Assembly (NCBI GenBank): GCA_001642005.1
Contig: LWCA01000046.1
Location: 1 to 64,000 of the forward strand
Direction of reading: 5' to 3'
Source: Intoshia linei
Taxonomy: Eukaryota; Orthonectida; Rhopaluridae
DNA: 64,000 nucleotides
The position numbers and the translations under genes are program-made. Shown here in pieces: positions 52,901-63,725 of the stretch (position 1 is the first letter of the stretch; each line of letters starts with the position of its first letter). Under the pieces are notes generated by a model. It worked only from the letters and a program-made list of their open reading frames with translations. It did not search any database and was not told where the DNA came from.

Positions 52901-53683
52901 GTATTATTATTATTATTATACATAAATTTATATACCGGGTTGGTATATAATGGTATATAATATATATTGTATATTATGGTGTTCACCGTATCAAAATATT
53001 TAATAGTTTAGGTACATTGTACCTGGTACAATTACAACATTTGTTACAATAATAATGTCATTTTAATTTTTGACTTATATAAAATGTAATGTGTTACTAT
53101 ATTTTTAAAAATAGAATTTAAAAAAACAAAATTTCTATTACAATTTTTCGCAGAGGATGTTGATATCTATGTTTTATTTTCCGAAATTGAGTCTTTAATG
53201 ATCAAAAACACTATTTTCACTTTTTTTTAAAAATAAAATCAGCCTAAATATTTAATAAAACATAGATTCTGGGACGCGTTTTAAAAATATTTTCGTAAAT
53301 CTCAGGCTTATTAATGCATATCTTCATGGTCAAAACCCCAAATTAACCTTTGTTTTAAACATAAAATTGCAAGCTCTATTTGTCATACATGTGTAACACA
53401 TGTAACACGTCTGGCATATAGCGATTCTAACCATCGCATGTAAACCTCAAATTATTAATGAGTTGAATAAGTGATTATTCCCAAACTAAACAATTATTTA
53501 CAGAACTAAAAAAGTTACCTTTCGGACATTCAAATTCAATGTTATCCTAAATAATTTATAAATTTATAAAAATTAATATACACTTTATATTTTTAACATA
53601 AATTAAACGACAATTTAAACCTGACAAAAACCTTTGTACAATAATAAATTTAGAAAAAAAGGAAATATTATTAAAAATAGCAT
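28334..53683 (-). CDS. Giant SVEP1-like mosaic type I membrane protein (44 exons)
   Basis: Predicted cell-surface adhesion/recognition protein. Exons, 5' to 3': 53683-53621, 53546-53519, 52790-52709, 52440-52340, 52301-52059, 51979-51884, 51843-51719, 51210-51000, 50835-50690, 50644-50440, 50350-49811, 49662-49477, 49432-49253, 48394-48212, 47982-47860, 47158-46964, 46865-46671, 46569-46366, 46325-46122, 46052-45864, 45792-45562, 44041-43805, 43763-43557, 42732-42560, 42459-42270, 42228-42076, 42013-40563, 39183-38990, 38591-38467, 38142-38032, 37641-37501, 36981-36822, 36058-35816, 35600-35299, 35242-35012, 34967-34755, 34692-30943, 30253-30086, 29866-29711, 29402-29238, 29178-29014, 28959-28831, 28792-28685 and 28446-28334. 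The sum is 12615 nt: an open frame of 4204 codons plus stop. Most boundaries are phase 1, as in exon-shuffled extracellular modules. The HYR-HYR-Sushi-Cys-rich-EGF-pentraxin core follows SVEP1, but the von Willebrand A domain is absent and a CTLD/LDLa/CUB head and GCC2 stalk are added. Boundaries at 45562, 43557 and 28831 are the least certain. Confidence 0.85.
29014..34692 (-). other. 24 GCC2/GCC3 (ephrin-receptor-like) repeats (exons 37-41)
   Basis: Exon 37 (3750 nt, uninterrupted) holds about 20 tandem repeats of roughly 50 residues with the pattern C..G(Y/F)E....C.PCKIGYYK......C..CP....T...GS....DC. Exons 38-41 each encode one further repeat flanked by phase-1 introns. Such repeats form extended disulfide-rich stalks. 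Confidence 0.9.
34755..35242 (-). other. third HYR-like domain and a Sushi-like module (exons 35-36)
   Basis: Exon 35: 'FCPPNSYLTI...YHIVYVSYDSAKNVATCQFHYNI' is HYR-type. Exon 36 has Cys spacing CSDELYPFRQCKPKCPNNGIF..CGPLG and resembles a divergent Sushi. Confidence 0.6.
35299..36981 (-). other. pentraxin/LamG-type domain (exons 32-34)
   Basis: 'SLTVGFWFKLSKLKG' (fTvcfW-like strand), 'SVDTWYYLTVGWTNQNGGSL' and 'GSISQVNVWSVQLSHADI' are the classical pentraxin strands in order. The end of exon 34 carries an EGF-like CPKGFQGVDCK. Confidence 0.75.
36337..36641. mobile_element. short hAT-like element in an intron
   Basis: Left CAGGGGTCGGCAACCTTTTG; right end read inward is CATCGGCAACCAGTGGACC. 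The octamer tccattta occurs close to both ends (36326 and 36645), though not immediately adjacent. It lies in the intron between exons 32 and 33 of the giant gene. Confidence 0.55.
39350..39775 (+). mobile_element. Helitron-family copy, 3' truncated
   Basis: Starts TCCTTACTTATATAATGTGC after an A, includes 'attacagtttttctggggt' and the 'ccaaaaccacaaattaccct' block, and stops before the hairpin/CTAG end. It lies in the intron between exons 27 and 28. Confidence 0.7.
40365..40432. repeat. short tandem repeats (gttaaa)n and (gtttga)n
   Basis: About five direct copies of agttaa are followed by a second small array of tttgag-type units. It lies in the intron 5' of exon 28. Confidence 0.7.
43557..45792 (-). 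other. two HYR domains and a Sushi (exons 21-23)
   Basis: Exon 21: 'FDNCPKVLSF..VITARDNSG..IIYTATDPSQNTKTCAITASV', a standard HYR. Exon 22: 'FTCPASYVIKV..CYYSYSIEL', HYR-like. Exon 23: a Sushi module ending NFIEDC. This HYR-HYR-Sushi trio is diagnostic of SVEP1-like proteins. The intron at 44042-45561 contains repeats. Confidence 0.75.
44742..45110. repeat. dispersed repeat, variant related to the Helitron-like family
   Basis: Shares 'tgggacgcgttt', 'aggatcaaaaacccaattt' and 'aaaaagtgcagttttac' blocks with 53100-53400 and 43090-43270. Ends not defined. It lies in the intron between exons 21 and 22. Confidence 0.5.
47580..47690. repeat. minisatellite, unit ~ttgttggaatNtgtaattta
   Basis: Four to five imperfect copies of a unit of about 20-25 bp in the intron between exons 15 and 16. 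Confidence 0.6.
48524..48880 (+). pseudogene. intronic coding-like fragment with an internal peptide duplication
   Basis: The plus strand reads 'HLIHEATNPENLKLFEIEPF' then stop; about 105 bp later comes 'LIDKETNPKNLKVPEIETLK' continuing to a stop at about 48880. 'FHAISNSNC' and 'FHATSDSMC' flank the first unit. The pattern of substitutions suggests a duplicated protein segment now broken by stops. It lies antisense in the intron between exons 13 and 14. No family recognised. Confidence 0.3.
49811..51843 (-). other. three CUB domains followed by first Sushi (exons 7-11)
   Basis: Exons 7-8 and 9-10 each encode a divergent CUB. Exon 11 encodes a clearer CUB ('GCGYETISNE', 'NSPGYGITNYPPNQNKCIWN', 'FTSDSGHFLIEFTS') and then a Sushi module ('CKVGHVF', 'ECKVDGWSVCPIPNC'). 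Confidence 0.75.
51884..51979 (-). other. LDL-receptor class A module (exon 6)
   Basis: With the preceding TCLK, the six-cysteine pattern C..YLCNDGKCINNSFIC..KDCSDGFDELNC is complete, including the acidic DCSDGFDE calcium cage. Confidence 0.88.
52059..52790 (-). other. C-type lectin domain (exons 3-5)
   Basis: 'GWTLILHKCLKF...NWIRAENVCQR', 'EGANLVKIWG...EYWIG' and 'GMNRLNLKNKNWMKWSNG...CLNAKYYICEK' give the CTLD framework with paired cysteines. In the ligand-site position it reads NEPD rather than EPN. The WND motif is not evident, so calcium-dependent sugar binding is doubtful. Confidence 0.8.
53100..53400. repeat. dispersed repeat copy (same variant as 44742)
   Basis: Contains 'attctgggacgcgttttaaa' and 'tcatggtcaaaaccccaaat' as in 44742-45110. 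It lies in the intron between exons 2 and 3 of the minus-strand gene. Confidence 0.5.
53519..53683 (-). other. signal-peptide exon and following short exon
   Basis: Exon 1 (53683-53621) encodes a 21-residue hydrophobic leader starting MLFLIIFPFFLNLLLY and ending GFCQ, a typical secretory signal. Exon 2 (53546-53519) reads DNIEFECPK, matching [11 protein letters not shown] in the plus-strand paralogue, and joins the lectin domain in phase. Confidence 0.75.
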
Positions 53684-55128
53684 ATTAACTTTTACAAAAT
53701 AAGAAATGACTAAATTTATTTATATTCGTATTATAATCTTTATTTTCATCACAATACACACAATGTAATGCAATATAATTCAACCTTACAATAGAAGCAA
53801 GAGAACAACGACGAACAATAGGATAATCTGATATAGCATAAACAAATAAAAAGTAATGGATTAATATATTTATTTTAAATGTCAAAATCGTCAAATCATC
53901 ATACTTTATTTTTAGATTTATTTTCTATAATACCTATTGTCCATAATAATTGCTCAATTAAATTAGGTTGTGTTTAATGCATTTACCATTTTCAATTGAA
54001 ATATGAAAATCAACTTCTTGGATTATATACAACTGTAAACAATCATGCATAATGGAATTTACTTTCATTCAATTTTTACTTAAATTTAATCTAAACTTTA
54101 TATTCTAAAGTTATAATGTACAAATGCACAAATTAATGATTGTGATATCAAATTATTCTAAAATTAAGTTTGAAAATATACAGCCAATGTACAATAGTAT
54201 TAATTAAAATTTAATTTTTATTATACAATATCTCCACTATGTTTATCTTCAATATTCATTATTAATATTCTTACTCATTTTTTGGTATCTAAGATACCAA
54301 ATTTATTAAACCATTACATTAAACTTTAATATAATAATTCTAATGTTAGTTATTTAAATTAAGAGAGCCGCATGAGAAAAATCATTTTCACACCAGGGTA
54401 ATAAACACTCTAGTGAACATGACCCTTAAATGTGGTTAAAAATAATAATATACTAAAAATTGAGCATTATATTGTAAAAAATTAACATTTAAAAAAATTT
54501 ACTGTTAAAGTTAACTTAAATGGACTAATACAAGAGCAAACAAAAGGAAATATAAATGAAATATAATGAATCAACAAAATTTAACATGCATTACTATTAT
54601 ATTATTAGTTACCAACTCGGTTTCAAGAACATTGATTAATGAAAAATAATTATTTAGTTTAATTAACGTGCTACAAATGAATTTAAAAGCCAAGTTTTTT
54701 GTTTAAATTCTATAAATACAATGGAGAGGTGATTAAAACACATTACAATGATAACTGAAATTAGCCAAGAAATCAATTATTTGTCTTTAGTACATTCATT
54801 TATTTTCTAAATTCCACAATGACAAGTACTTATTAACTGTTGTCCAATTATTACCATGTCAGTTGCTTCGTCGACCACTAGTTTAATTGTTCTTTTTTAT
54901 TAAGAAATGTTATGGACTAATGATTTACCGTACTAGTATATTCTTGCAGTGTAGTGTTAACAGCATATATAATAATTAACGTAATAATTTCAATTTACAT
55001 TTATTTGTTTTGGATTCCTTTATATTTCAATTTAACGTATCCAAAAATTTACAAGATTAATAATTTTGAATTATATTATTTACATTGAATTTAAAACTTA
55101 CCAAAAAGCGATCAGACGTTACTAAATA
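53684..55128. promoter_or_regulatory. putative bidirectional promoter between the paralogues
   Basis: 1445 bp separate the two divergent ATGs (53683 minus, 55129 plus). There is no exon or repeat with clear ends. No TATA box or other motif can be singled out in such AT-rich DNA. The regulatory role is inferred from the head-to-head arrangement alone. Confidence 0.4.
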
Positions 55129-58100
55129 ATGATTAGATTTAAATTAAAAATTCGTTTAATTTTATTTTTCATCATTTTATCTCAATGTACCATAAAGGTT
55201 TTTTTTCATTAATTTTATTCAATTTATGTATTTTATGAAATTTTTATTTTATATTTTTTAGTAATTGAGTTATATTTTAATTTATTTAAAAATTTAGACA
55301 ACGAATATTGTCGAATTTGAATGTCCAACAGGTTAATTTTTATACGAATTATAATAACATTTAAGGTTAGATTGACTGTTATGTACTTGGCATAAAAAGT
55401 AGCTGGCTCCAGAGAGGGTCGAATTTTCAATTTTAATGCCCATTTCTTTAATTAATTATAATCATTATATTTATGAAAATGAGAGTTAAATCTTAAAAAC
55501 AAACCAAACAGACATTATAACACAGATTAAATCTGACAAACACCTTTTATATTATTTCATTTTTCATATTATTGCACATTTTGAAGGTATGACACAAATA
55601 TAAAAATTTAAATAGAGGAAGACTTTCGCCATGTAAACTTTACATTAAAATTAATTTAATCTTATAATGAAAGTGAAACAGGCACATTAAAATTCAGGCT
55701 ACTGCAGTGAAGTAGTTAAATCAATTTTTTTATTACGCGTCGTACATTTTTGTATTAACTTACTAATCATATTGGCCCGCCATTTGCTGATGTATACCAC
55801 GTTCAAAGTAATATATTTTAATAATTTTAGGTTGGACTTTAATAGATGATAAATGTGTGAAATATTTCAGCCATTTAACGACCTGGGAATATGCTCTTAA
55901 AAGTTGTGATAGGTAATATATATTTTTATTTATTTTTTCGGTTACTTCATTTGTTATATTATTGTGGCAAAAGAAAAAAATTGGTTACTCAAAAACTTTT
56001 AAACGTCAAATTATCTGTATATTGATTGTTATTTATTCAAAAATATTTCATACCTTAATGATAATGAATTATTTACAACGTATAATAAACATTTTATATA
56101 TGTAATACATACTATGTATATTAAAAATGCTTAAAATTTTAATAAATAAGTTTTTGTCTACGTATCTAAGGTTACAAACATAAAAAAGTTTCAAAATGAT
56201 TGATAAAAAATATACGAAATAATAATAATAATAACTATAAAATAAAAGAGTAATAAGTTATTTATACACTATATTTTTATGATTTACACAGTTTTAATAA
56301 AGTTTACTCAGTATTATTTAATTTTACGGATTATACATACTTTTTACACATATTGTAATAAAATAATCAACATTTCCACTTACTTTTACACTAGTTCCTA
56401 AATTTATTTGGATACAATACAAAATATATAATTGTATAATTAAATTTTTTTAATTTAATATTGACCTGCTTTTATTGTATGTATGATAAAAATATTATTA
56501 ATTAATTTTTGAATAATAAATAGATTAATTCGTATTTATATATGTACATGTATGTATGCATATATATAAATATATATCGATTAAAATTTAATTAAAAACA
56601 TAAGGCTTAAATGTATTTTAAGATTTGAAACCATTTGCGCTGTTGGAATATACATATTATCTAATTTAAAATTATAGTATGCAAAATATAAATTCTGTCT
56701 ACGGTTTTGTAGAAAAATTTATGGATTAGAATTTTAAAAATAAATATGATTAACCAGTCTATCATGGTCAGATATAATTAATTAAACATAGAAATGAATA
56801 TATTATTATAAATCAGTTAAAAAGAAATATATGCATAAATTTCGAAGATAAAATTGGTCCCTACAAACCCCAGTTAAGAATGAAATGCTGCAGAACCAAG
56901 AATATTTACATTTAATTATACAAAAATTTGAAAAATATTGGTTCATAATATATTAAAAGTTATTTTTGACTGAATAAGTAGATTTTTGAGGTTAAATTTT
57001 TTAATTTTTAAGAATTAGAATAATCTATTTTTTTAAATTCAAAGACTATTAGTGATTGGTTTTTTTTTTAAATAAATAGTTATCAGATAATAAGAATCAA
57101 ATACTAAAGTACTTTGTTCTTTTCAACGTGAAGGCCTCAATGTGTGAAATTTAACTGAAGTGTATTTTGTGTATTAAATTATAGATTTTAAATTACCTTA
57201 TTTTAGTGAAGGAGCAAATTTAATTGAAATTTGGGGAAATAAACAAAATGACAAGATTTTCGATTATGCCAAATCTCAGAATCCCACTGTGAATGAGTAT
57301 TGGATAGGTAATTTATAAATAATAAATTAATACATTATAAATTGATGCTGTATTTGTTTTTTTCATATTTAAAAATGTGGTTTTTTATAAAGACCCACTT
57401 AAAATAAATAATGTGACCATTTTGAGACATGTGGTACACAATGATAGATTTAAAGGCAACTAATTTAAAATAAATTTGGATACTTTCTACATAAAGGCTT
57501 ACGTAAAATTATGTTTTCAAGCATTTTAAACGTTTATTCTGATGTACACACAGAACCGAACTTACGGTATGTAAACCCCTTCTCGAAGGATATTCTTGTA
57601 ATTTTTCTAAAATTGTGCCTTGTTTTTCCAAGTTGAAAATTTAAAAAAAATATGGTATTTTTTAATAAAAAGATGGATTCTTAACTACTAAGTATATAAT
57701 GAGACTAAAATATGAAAATAATATGTTTATTTTTTAGGAATGAACAGAATTGGTTTACTTGATAAGACATGGATAAAATGGTCAAAAGGTACTACGATAA
57801 AATCTCAGGATAGCGGATATTGGGCAAATAAACAACCAGATAACACTGCTAATTCTATTAAGGATTGCGTATCTGCTAAAACTCAACAAAAAGATTTTAT
57901 ATACCCTGTTGCCTACCTTTTTAACAAATGTTCCGATAAAAAGCACTACATTTGTCAAAAGAAATCTGTATGCCTAAAAAGTAAATTTTACAATATTTGA
58001 TTGCAGTGTCAATAGTAAACTAGTTTGTAATTATTATAATTATCCATATATAAATTTAAATTTGTGAGTATTCTAACCACTATTTAAATACTTAAGTATT

Positions 58101-61100
58101 TAAGTTATGGAGTTTTAAAAAATTTTAATATCTGATAACAAACATACCAATATTACAACAATACAACCTGTCGATCGCAAATGATTTTCTAGTCGATCGC
58201 CAAAATTATAATTAATTTTTTATTTTAATAATATTCGTCATTAAAATGATTTCTATTTTAAAACAATTTATTATAATATTGATAAAATTTAATTGTATTT
58301 ATATATTGTTAAAAAGAATTTAATTATATGTGGAGTGGGTACCGAAACTATATTTATTTAATCCCTTCTCTAGCAATATTATTAAATGATGTACTTGCTA
58401 CATTAAATTATAATATTTGGATTAGTCCATTATTTATTATACTTGGTTTGGCCGATAATTTTCAAATATACCGCGAAAGTGCTTCGAATTATTCAGAATT
58501 TTAATTTTTATGTTTTCTACGATCATCCTTTTTAATTTTTAACATAGGTTCCGATCAGAAACATTTTTCTAGTCAATGTATTAGTCGATCGACACTCACT
58601 GAACATTTTTAAAGTCGATCACATAAAAAAAAAGTTGGGCACCCCTGTACTACACAATGTAACATGTATATTATACATAGTATACTTTTTATAATGATTA
58701 ATTTTAGATTACTTCAGCTGTAATGAAGGAAAATGCATTAAAAATGAAGATTTATGCGATCAATATAATGATTGCATTGATGGGTCTGATGAATTAAATT
58801 GCCGTATATTTTTAAAGACGTTTATATATATTTAATATTTAGCTAATAAATTTTATAAATTATTATCTCTTACTACTGGAACCATTACGTTCTCCGTCGG
58901 TTCGACAAAATATAATGAATACAAATGGCTTATATCTTCTACACCTGGAAATCGAATTCTACTAAAGGTTACATTTTAAATTAATACTAGGTTGACTGCT
59001 ATGTACTACGTACAAACAGGACCTAGCTCTGCCGAGAGCACATTTTTTGTTTTAATAAAATATTTCGGAAAAAATATATATGAATATTAAAACGCTTTTA
59101 TGACCATGATTGTTTTAAATTCTAGGGCTGTTTTCATTAAAAAATTAAGGGTCATTTGTGGTTTTGGCCCTGAAGATATAATTTTTTTAAATTTAAATTT
59201 ATGATAATGTTTATGATTTTAAAATCTGTATCAGCGTATATATTTTTTTAAATTTTCCAACTTGTTTGATTTTAAAAAAAAAAAAATTGGGGTTTCTAAC
59301 CAGTAAGATGTGAGTTTGGGAGGTTAAAATTTATTTTGCGAACACCCGGGAAAAACTGTAATTGAAATGGAAACTTTATAAAATTAAACCATTTTATATA
59401 TAATATAAGAATATAAATTAATATATATATAAGACGAATATAATTATAAAATAAGACGGATATTTATTTAATTCAAGTGGAACACACACAAAAACAAAAA
59501 TCGCGTAACATATTATATAAGTAAGGATTATTTTGGCACCAAATGAATAACTGCAAAATATTTTACATAAATATATATTATATGCTGTGAAAGCCATCTT
59601 ATAAATTATATTTTAATGGTCATTAAAAAACCGCACCCGATACCTCTATATATTATTAATATCATATTCTTCAATTTGAGCTATTTTAAATTTAAATTTA
59701 ATATCAAAACTCTAGAAAAGATGGTTAGAGCTATATGTACTATACATATAAAAATTTTTGTGGATATATTTTGTTTTTCGTTATTTACAGCATTGTATTT
59801 GGTTTTGCTTGATAAGACATGTTTAGGAACCTCTGCCTTAAAGCAGCGTTTCCCAACCATTTTGCTCTGGGTCCAAATTTAATTTGATTCCTAGAATTTT
59901 AACAAATATACATTAATAATCAAATTTTTCAGAGCATAAATTAAAATAAATGTCAATCTCAGAAACTTACCGCTTTCCGGTGAAAAACCCTAGTTCAATT
60001 ATATTACTTGATTAAATTTAAACATATATTGATAATTTGTGTTGCGGCTGTGATTATCAAATTCGCACCGGTTGGGTTTTTTAATCATTTGTGGATAATT
60101 TTTATTACATTTTATTTATTTGTAAATTTAGTTTACACAATTTATTTCTCAAAAAGATATTGATATTGTAAAAATATATAGTGGAGCAAAAAACACTATA
60201 GACTCGACATGTATTGCAATTTACTCTGGAGTTTTAACTGCCGATCAGTTATCTCTGGTCAGTTTAGATAATAATGTTATTATCGAGTTTATACCTTCTT
60301 CTGTTACATCAACATTTTCTTTCACGCTTTCTTATAATGCAGGTAGTTTATTTTTTATTTTTATAATAATAATAATATTAATAATAATTAATTTATTATA
60401 TAGTAAATATTATAATTACTATAATTGCTTCTAATTAAAACATGAAATATTTAGTGGATGATCAAGAATTATCGAAAAAGGAAATTTTAAAAGCTAAGAC
60501 TACATTGATTGATTTAACATCACCAAACTACCCTAATCCGTCATATGGTCTATTTCAAAAATATTGGGACATCATTGGAGTAGAAAGATCTGTGATTACA
60601 TTGACGGTAATTATACATATTGTATAAATTAAAAAATGTAAGTAAAAATTATTGATCAGGAAAATTCGAATTATAATTCTATGATGCAGAGGTCATCATT
60701 ATGGTACACTGGATGAAATTAAAATAAAATTTAATTTATACCTGTGTATGTTACTGTTTTATTAAAAAATTAATTATTCTAGAATTTTGTCTTTAATTTT
60801 TTAATAATTTTGACTTGTACGAGAAATTTGAATTTATTTTATAGATTAAAGATTTACATTTGGAGAAACAAGCCACAGTTCAAATTATAGATAATAATAA
60901 TGGTAATCCCATAATATTGGCAAATTACCACAATGAACAATTTTGGAAGAAAGAGATTAGCGTAATATCAATAACAAACATTGTTTCTGTTGTTTTAACA
61001 AACAATTACAACGACAAGGCGTATTTTAAACTTAGTTATATGCAAGGTAATTTTTGGATCAATTTTTACATTATAATAATTAACAAACTTTTGATAGCAT

Positions 61101-63725
61101 TTAAAAAAATTTAAATTTAAAAATTAAGGTTGTGGATTCAATTTGAAAGCAATGAAGGGTGTGATAAGTTCACCAGGATTTTCATTATTTGACTATCCAC
61201 CAAATCAAAAGTGCGTATGGACGATTGAACCAACAAACTATCCATTTTCATCCTCTTTGACACTAAAAAGATCATTAGCGTCTGATAACTACAAAATTTT
61301 TATTGATGATTTTTTGATTGTAAATTCTGTTGATGCTAATAATAAAGAAATTTCCATATTTGAAAGTAAAAATGATATTGGAGCTTTAAATGACTTGGTT
61401 TTGGTATCTGCTACTGGAAAATTTACCGTAAAATTTAACACGAATGCAATCAATCAAGCTTCCGGTTTTCAATTGACATTTTGTATTGATTGTACTGATC
61501 CCAAAATTGATAAGTTTACCGTTATGACTCCAAACACTCGAAAAATTGGAGACAAACCTGTTTTTACATGTCTGAAGGGTCACGTATTTGTACAGGATGC
61601 TTACAAAACACAAAATTCAATTAATTCTGAATGTAAAAGTGACGGTTGGAGTATTTGTCCCATTCCGAATTGCCAACGTATGAATATCTTTATATTTTAT
61701 TTAATATATTTATAGCTATTGTGTGCGGGAATCCCATCATTGATGCAAACACTATATTAATTTCTAAAACTGGAATTGTTTATCAATCGGTAGCAACTTA
61801 TAAATGTACTCCAAATTCTATACTTGATACTTCTGTAACTACCGTGTTAACTGCCACGTGTCTTGACACTGGTAAATGGTCCACCTCTCCAAAATGCAAA
61901 GGTGAAATAAATTTTGTAAAAATTTAATTTTTTAATTTAGTTGTAAGCTGCCCAGTTATAGTTATTGTAAATGGAGTAGCAACAAAAACATTTGGAACTT
62001 TAACTGAAGTTAATTCGATATATTCCGTCAAATGTAATCAAGGGTATTATACTTCCTCTGTTAATTTGGTTAAATGCGGAATCGATTTGAAATGGTCTCC
62101 TACATTACCTAGTTGTTTAGGTATGTATTTTAATTTGTAGGTATTAATTAAAATTTAGCTGTGTCATGTCCGACTAGAATTTACCCTTATTCTGATTATG
62201 TTAAAACTAACATTGATTTGAAAATTTTGAAATATAAGGAATCTACTCCAGTTTCCTGTTTGGTTGGATTTAAAGAGAAAAATGGAAAAACTACAGTTGA
62301 ATGTCAAATTAGTCAACTTTTAACAGATTTTGAATGCATAAGTAATATAATTAAACTAGCTTAATTATTATTTCACATTTTTTGTTTTAATGAAATATTT
62401 CAAAAAAAAATATATGAATGCTAAAAAGTTTTTTTGACCGTGAATTTATCACTTATTCGGATTAAAATTTGCTGTATGTGTTAACAGGATACAACTGTAC
62501 AACCTGTAAATTTTATGAAATTCTAGGGATATTTTCATTAAAAAAAGAAAGGTAATTTAAGGTTTTGGCCCTGAAGATATAATTTTTTTAAATTTAAATT
62601 TATGGTAATGTTTATTATTTTAAAATCCGGATCAGCGTATATATTTTTTGAAATTCCTTAACTTGTTTGATTTTTAAAAACAGAAATAACTGGGGTTTTT
62701 GACCCGTAAGATGTGAAATTAGGAGGTTGAAATTTATCTTATTATACGTCGCGGAAAAAACTATAATTGAAATGTGGTCTTTAAAAAATTATAAGACTAA
62801 TAGTTATTTCAATAAAGTGGAACACACACACACACACACAAACAAAAATCGCGTAGCATATTATATAAGTTAGGATTATTTACACAACACAGAAATATAT
62901 GTAAACTACTGTTTTAGAAAATATTTTTACAATTATAATAACAAATGATAAAATTAGATATCGATGAATGTGCCACAACTAAGCCATGTGATGTTAATTC
63001 AGTGTGTGAAGATTTATTAGGTGGATACAAATGTAATTGTAAAGCTGGATACTCTCAAAAGGATCAAAATACGTGTCAAGGTTTAAATTATTAATTTATG
63101 AGCAATTATTAGCTGGGGGGCACCTGTTATCATAAACAATGAAAGGGTTAATAAAAAAATTATTTACATTTTTTTTAAAGTTTGAGTTGATTTTACAGTA
63201 TATTCTTGACAAATAAAATATTTGAAGGGGTTCATAGATTGAACAGTTTAAAATTCCATCATAATATAATAATAATTATTGTATATAAAATAATTTTAGA
63301 TATTGATGAATGTCTGGTAAATAATGGCGGTTGTGAGGAAAAGTGTACCAACACTTTGGGTTCATATACTTGTAGTTGTACGACAACGGGTAAAATAATA
63401 TATTCTGCGGCAAACTTGAATAATATTCCTTTGGGAACTAATGAAGACGGTACAAAGGTTGGAGACATTCCACGAATTCAACATTCTTGCATCTGTAATT
63501 TGTACAATATAAAAATATAAAGTTTAATAGATAAACAATGTACTCTGCCGACATTAGTTGCAGCTGTTGATAAACCTTTCAGGGTGGTATCACCGGTTAA
63601 ATCAAAGACAATCATTTATGTTGGCGAAACTGTTTATTATAGTTGCAATCTTGGATACATTATAACTGGTGCTGCGTTTCACAAATGTTTAAATGGCGAA
63701 ACAATAGTTGCTCCAACTTGCGCTC
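55129..63725 (+). CDS. head-to-head paralogue of the giant SVEP1-like protein (5' 17 exons, partial)
   Basis: Exons: 55129-55197, 55298-55331, 55831-55912, 57207-57307, 57738-57980, 58708-58803, 58843-58967, 60132-60342, 60455-60606, 60845-61046, 61129-61677, 61716-61901, 61941-62120, 62159-62341, 62958-63080, 63300-63494 and 63531-63725. About 975 residues before the window ends. Order: 23-residue signal peptide ([16 protein letters not shown]..), CTLD ([32 protein letters not shown]), LDLa ([24 protein letters not shown]), CUB domains, Sushi modules, two cbEGF ([26 protein letters not shown]) and Sushi. Twelve of 17 exons have exactly the same length as in the minus-strand gene and all phases agree, while the proteins look about half identical. 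The lectin site reads KQPD here. The continuation (HYR, EGF, GCC2 repeats, TM) is expected to the right of the window. Confidence 0.88.
58987..59527 (-). mobile_element. Complete non-autonomous Helitron (541 bp) in an intron
   Basis: On the minus strand it starts TCCTTACTTATATAATATGT after an A and ends ...GTACATAGCAGTCAACCTAG before a T, with the imperfect hairpin GTACGTAGTAC about 12 nt from the end. It has the same family blocks as 8158-8645. It lies in the intron between exons 7 and 8 of the paralogue. Confidence 0.78.
62380..62875 (-). mobile_element. Helitron-family copy, 5' end intact
   Basis: On the minus strand it begins TCCTAACTTATATAATATGC after an A and includes a (gt)n run at 62822-62840 (cacaca on plus). 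The CTAG end is missing. It lies in the intron between exons 14 and 15 of the paralogue. Confidence 0.65.

Noticed and set aside
59616-59882. Plus-strand 88-codon open frame
   Set aside because: Lies in an intron of the paralogue; overlaps a hAT-like end (cagcgtttcccaacc at 59836) and shows no domain.
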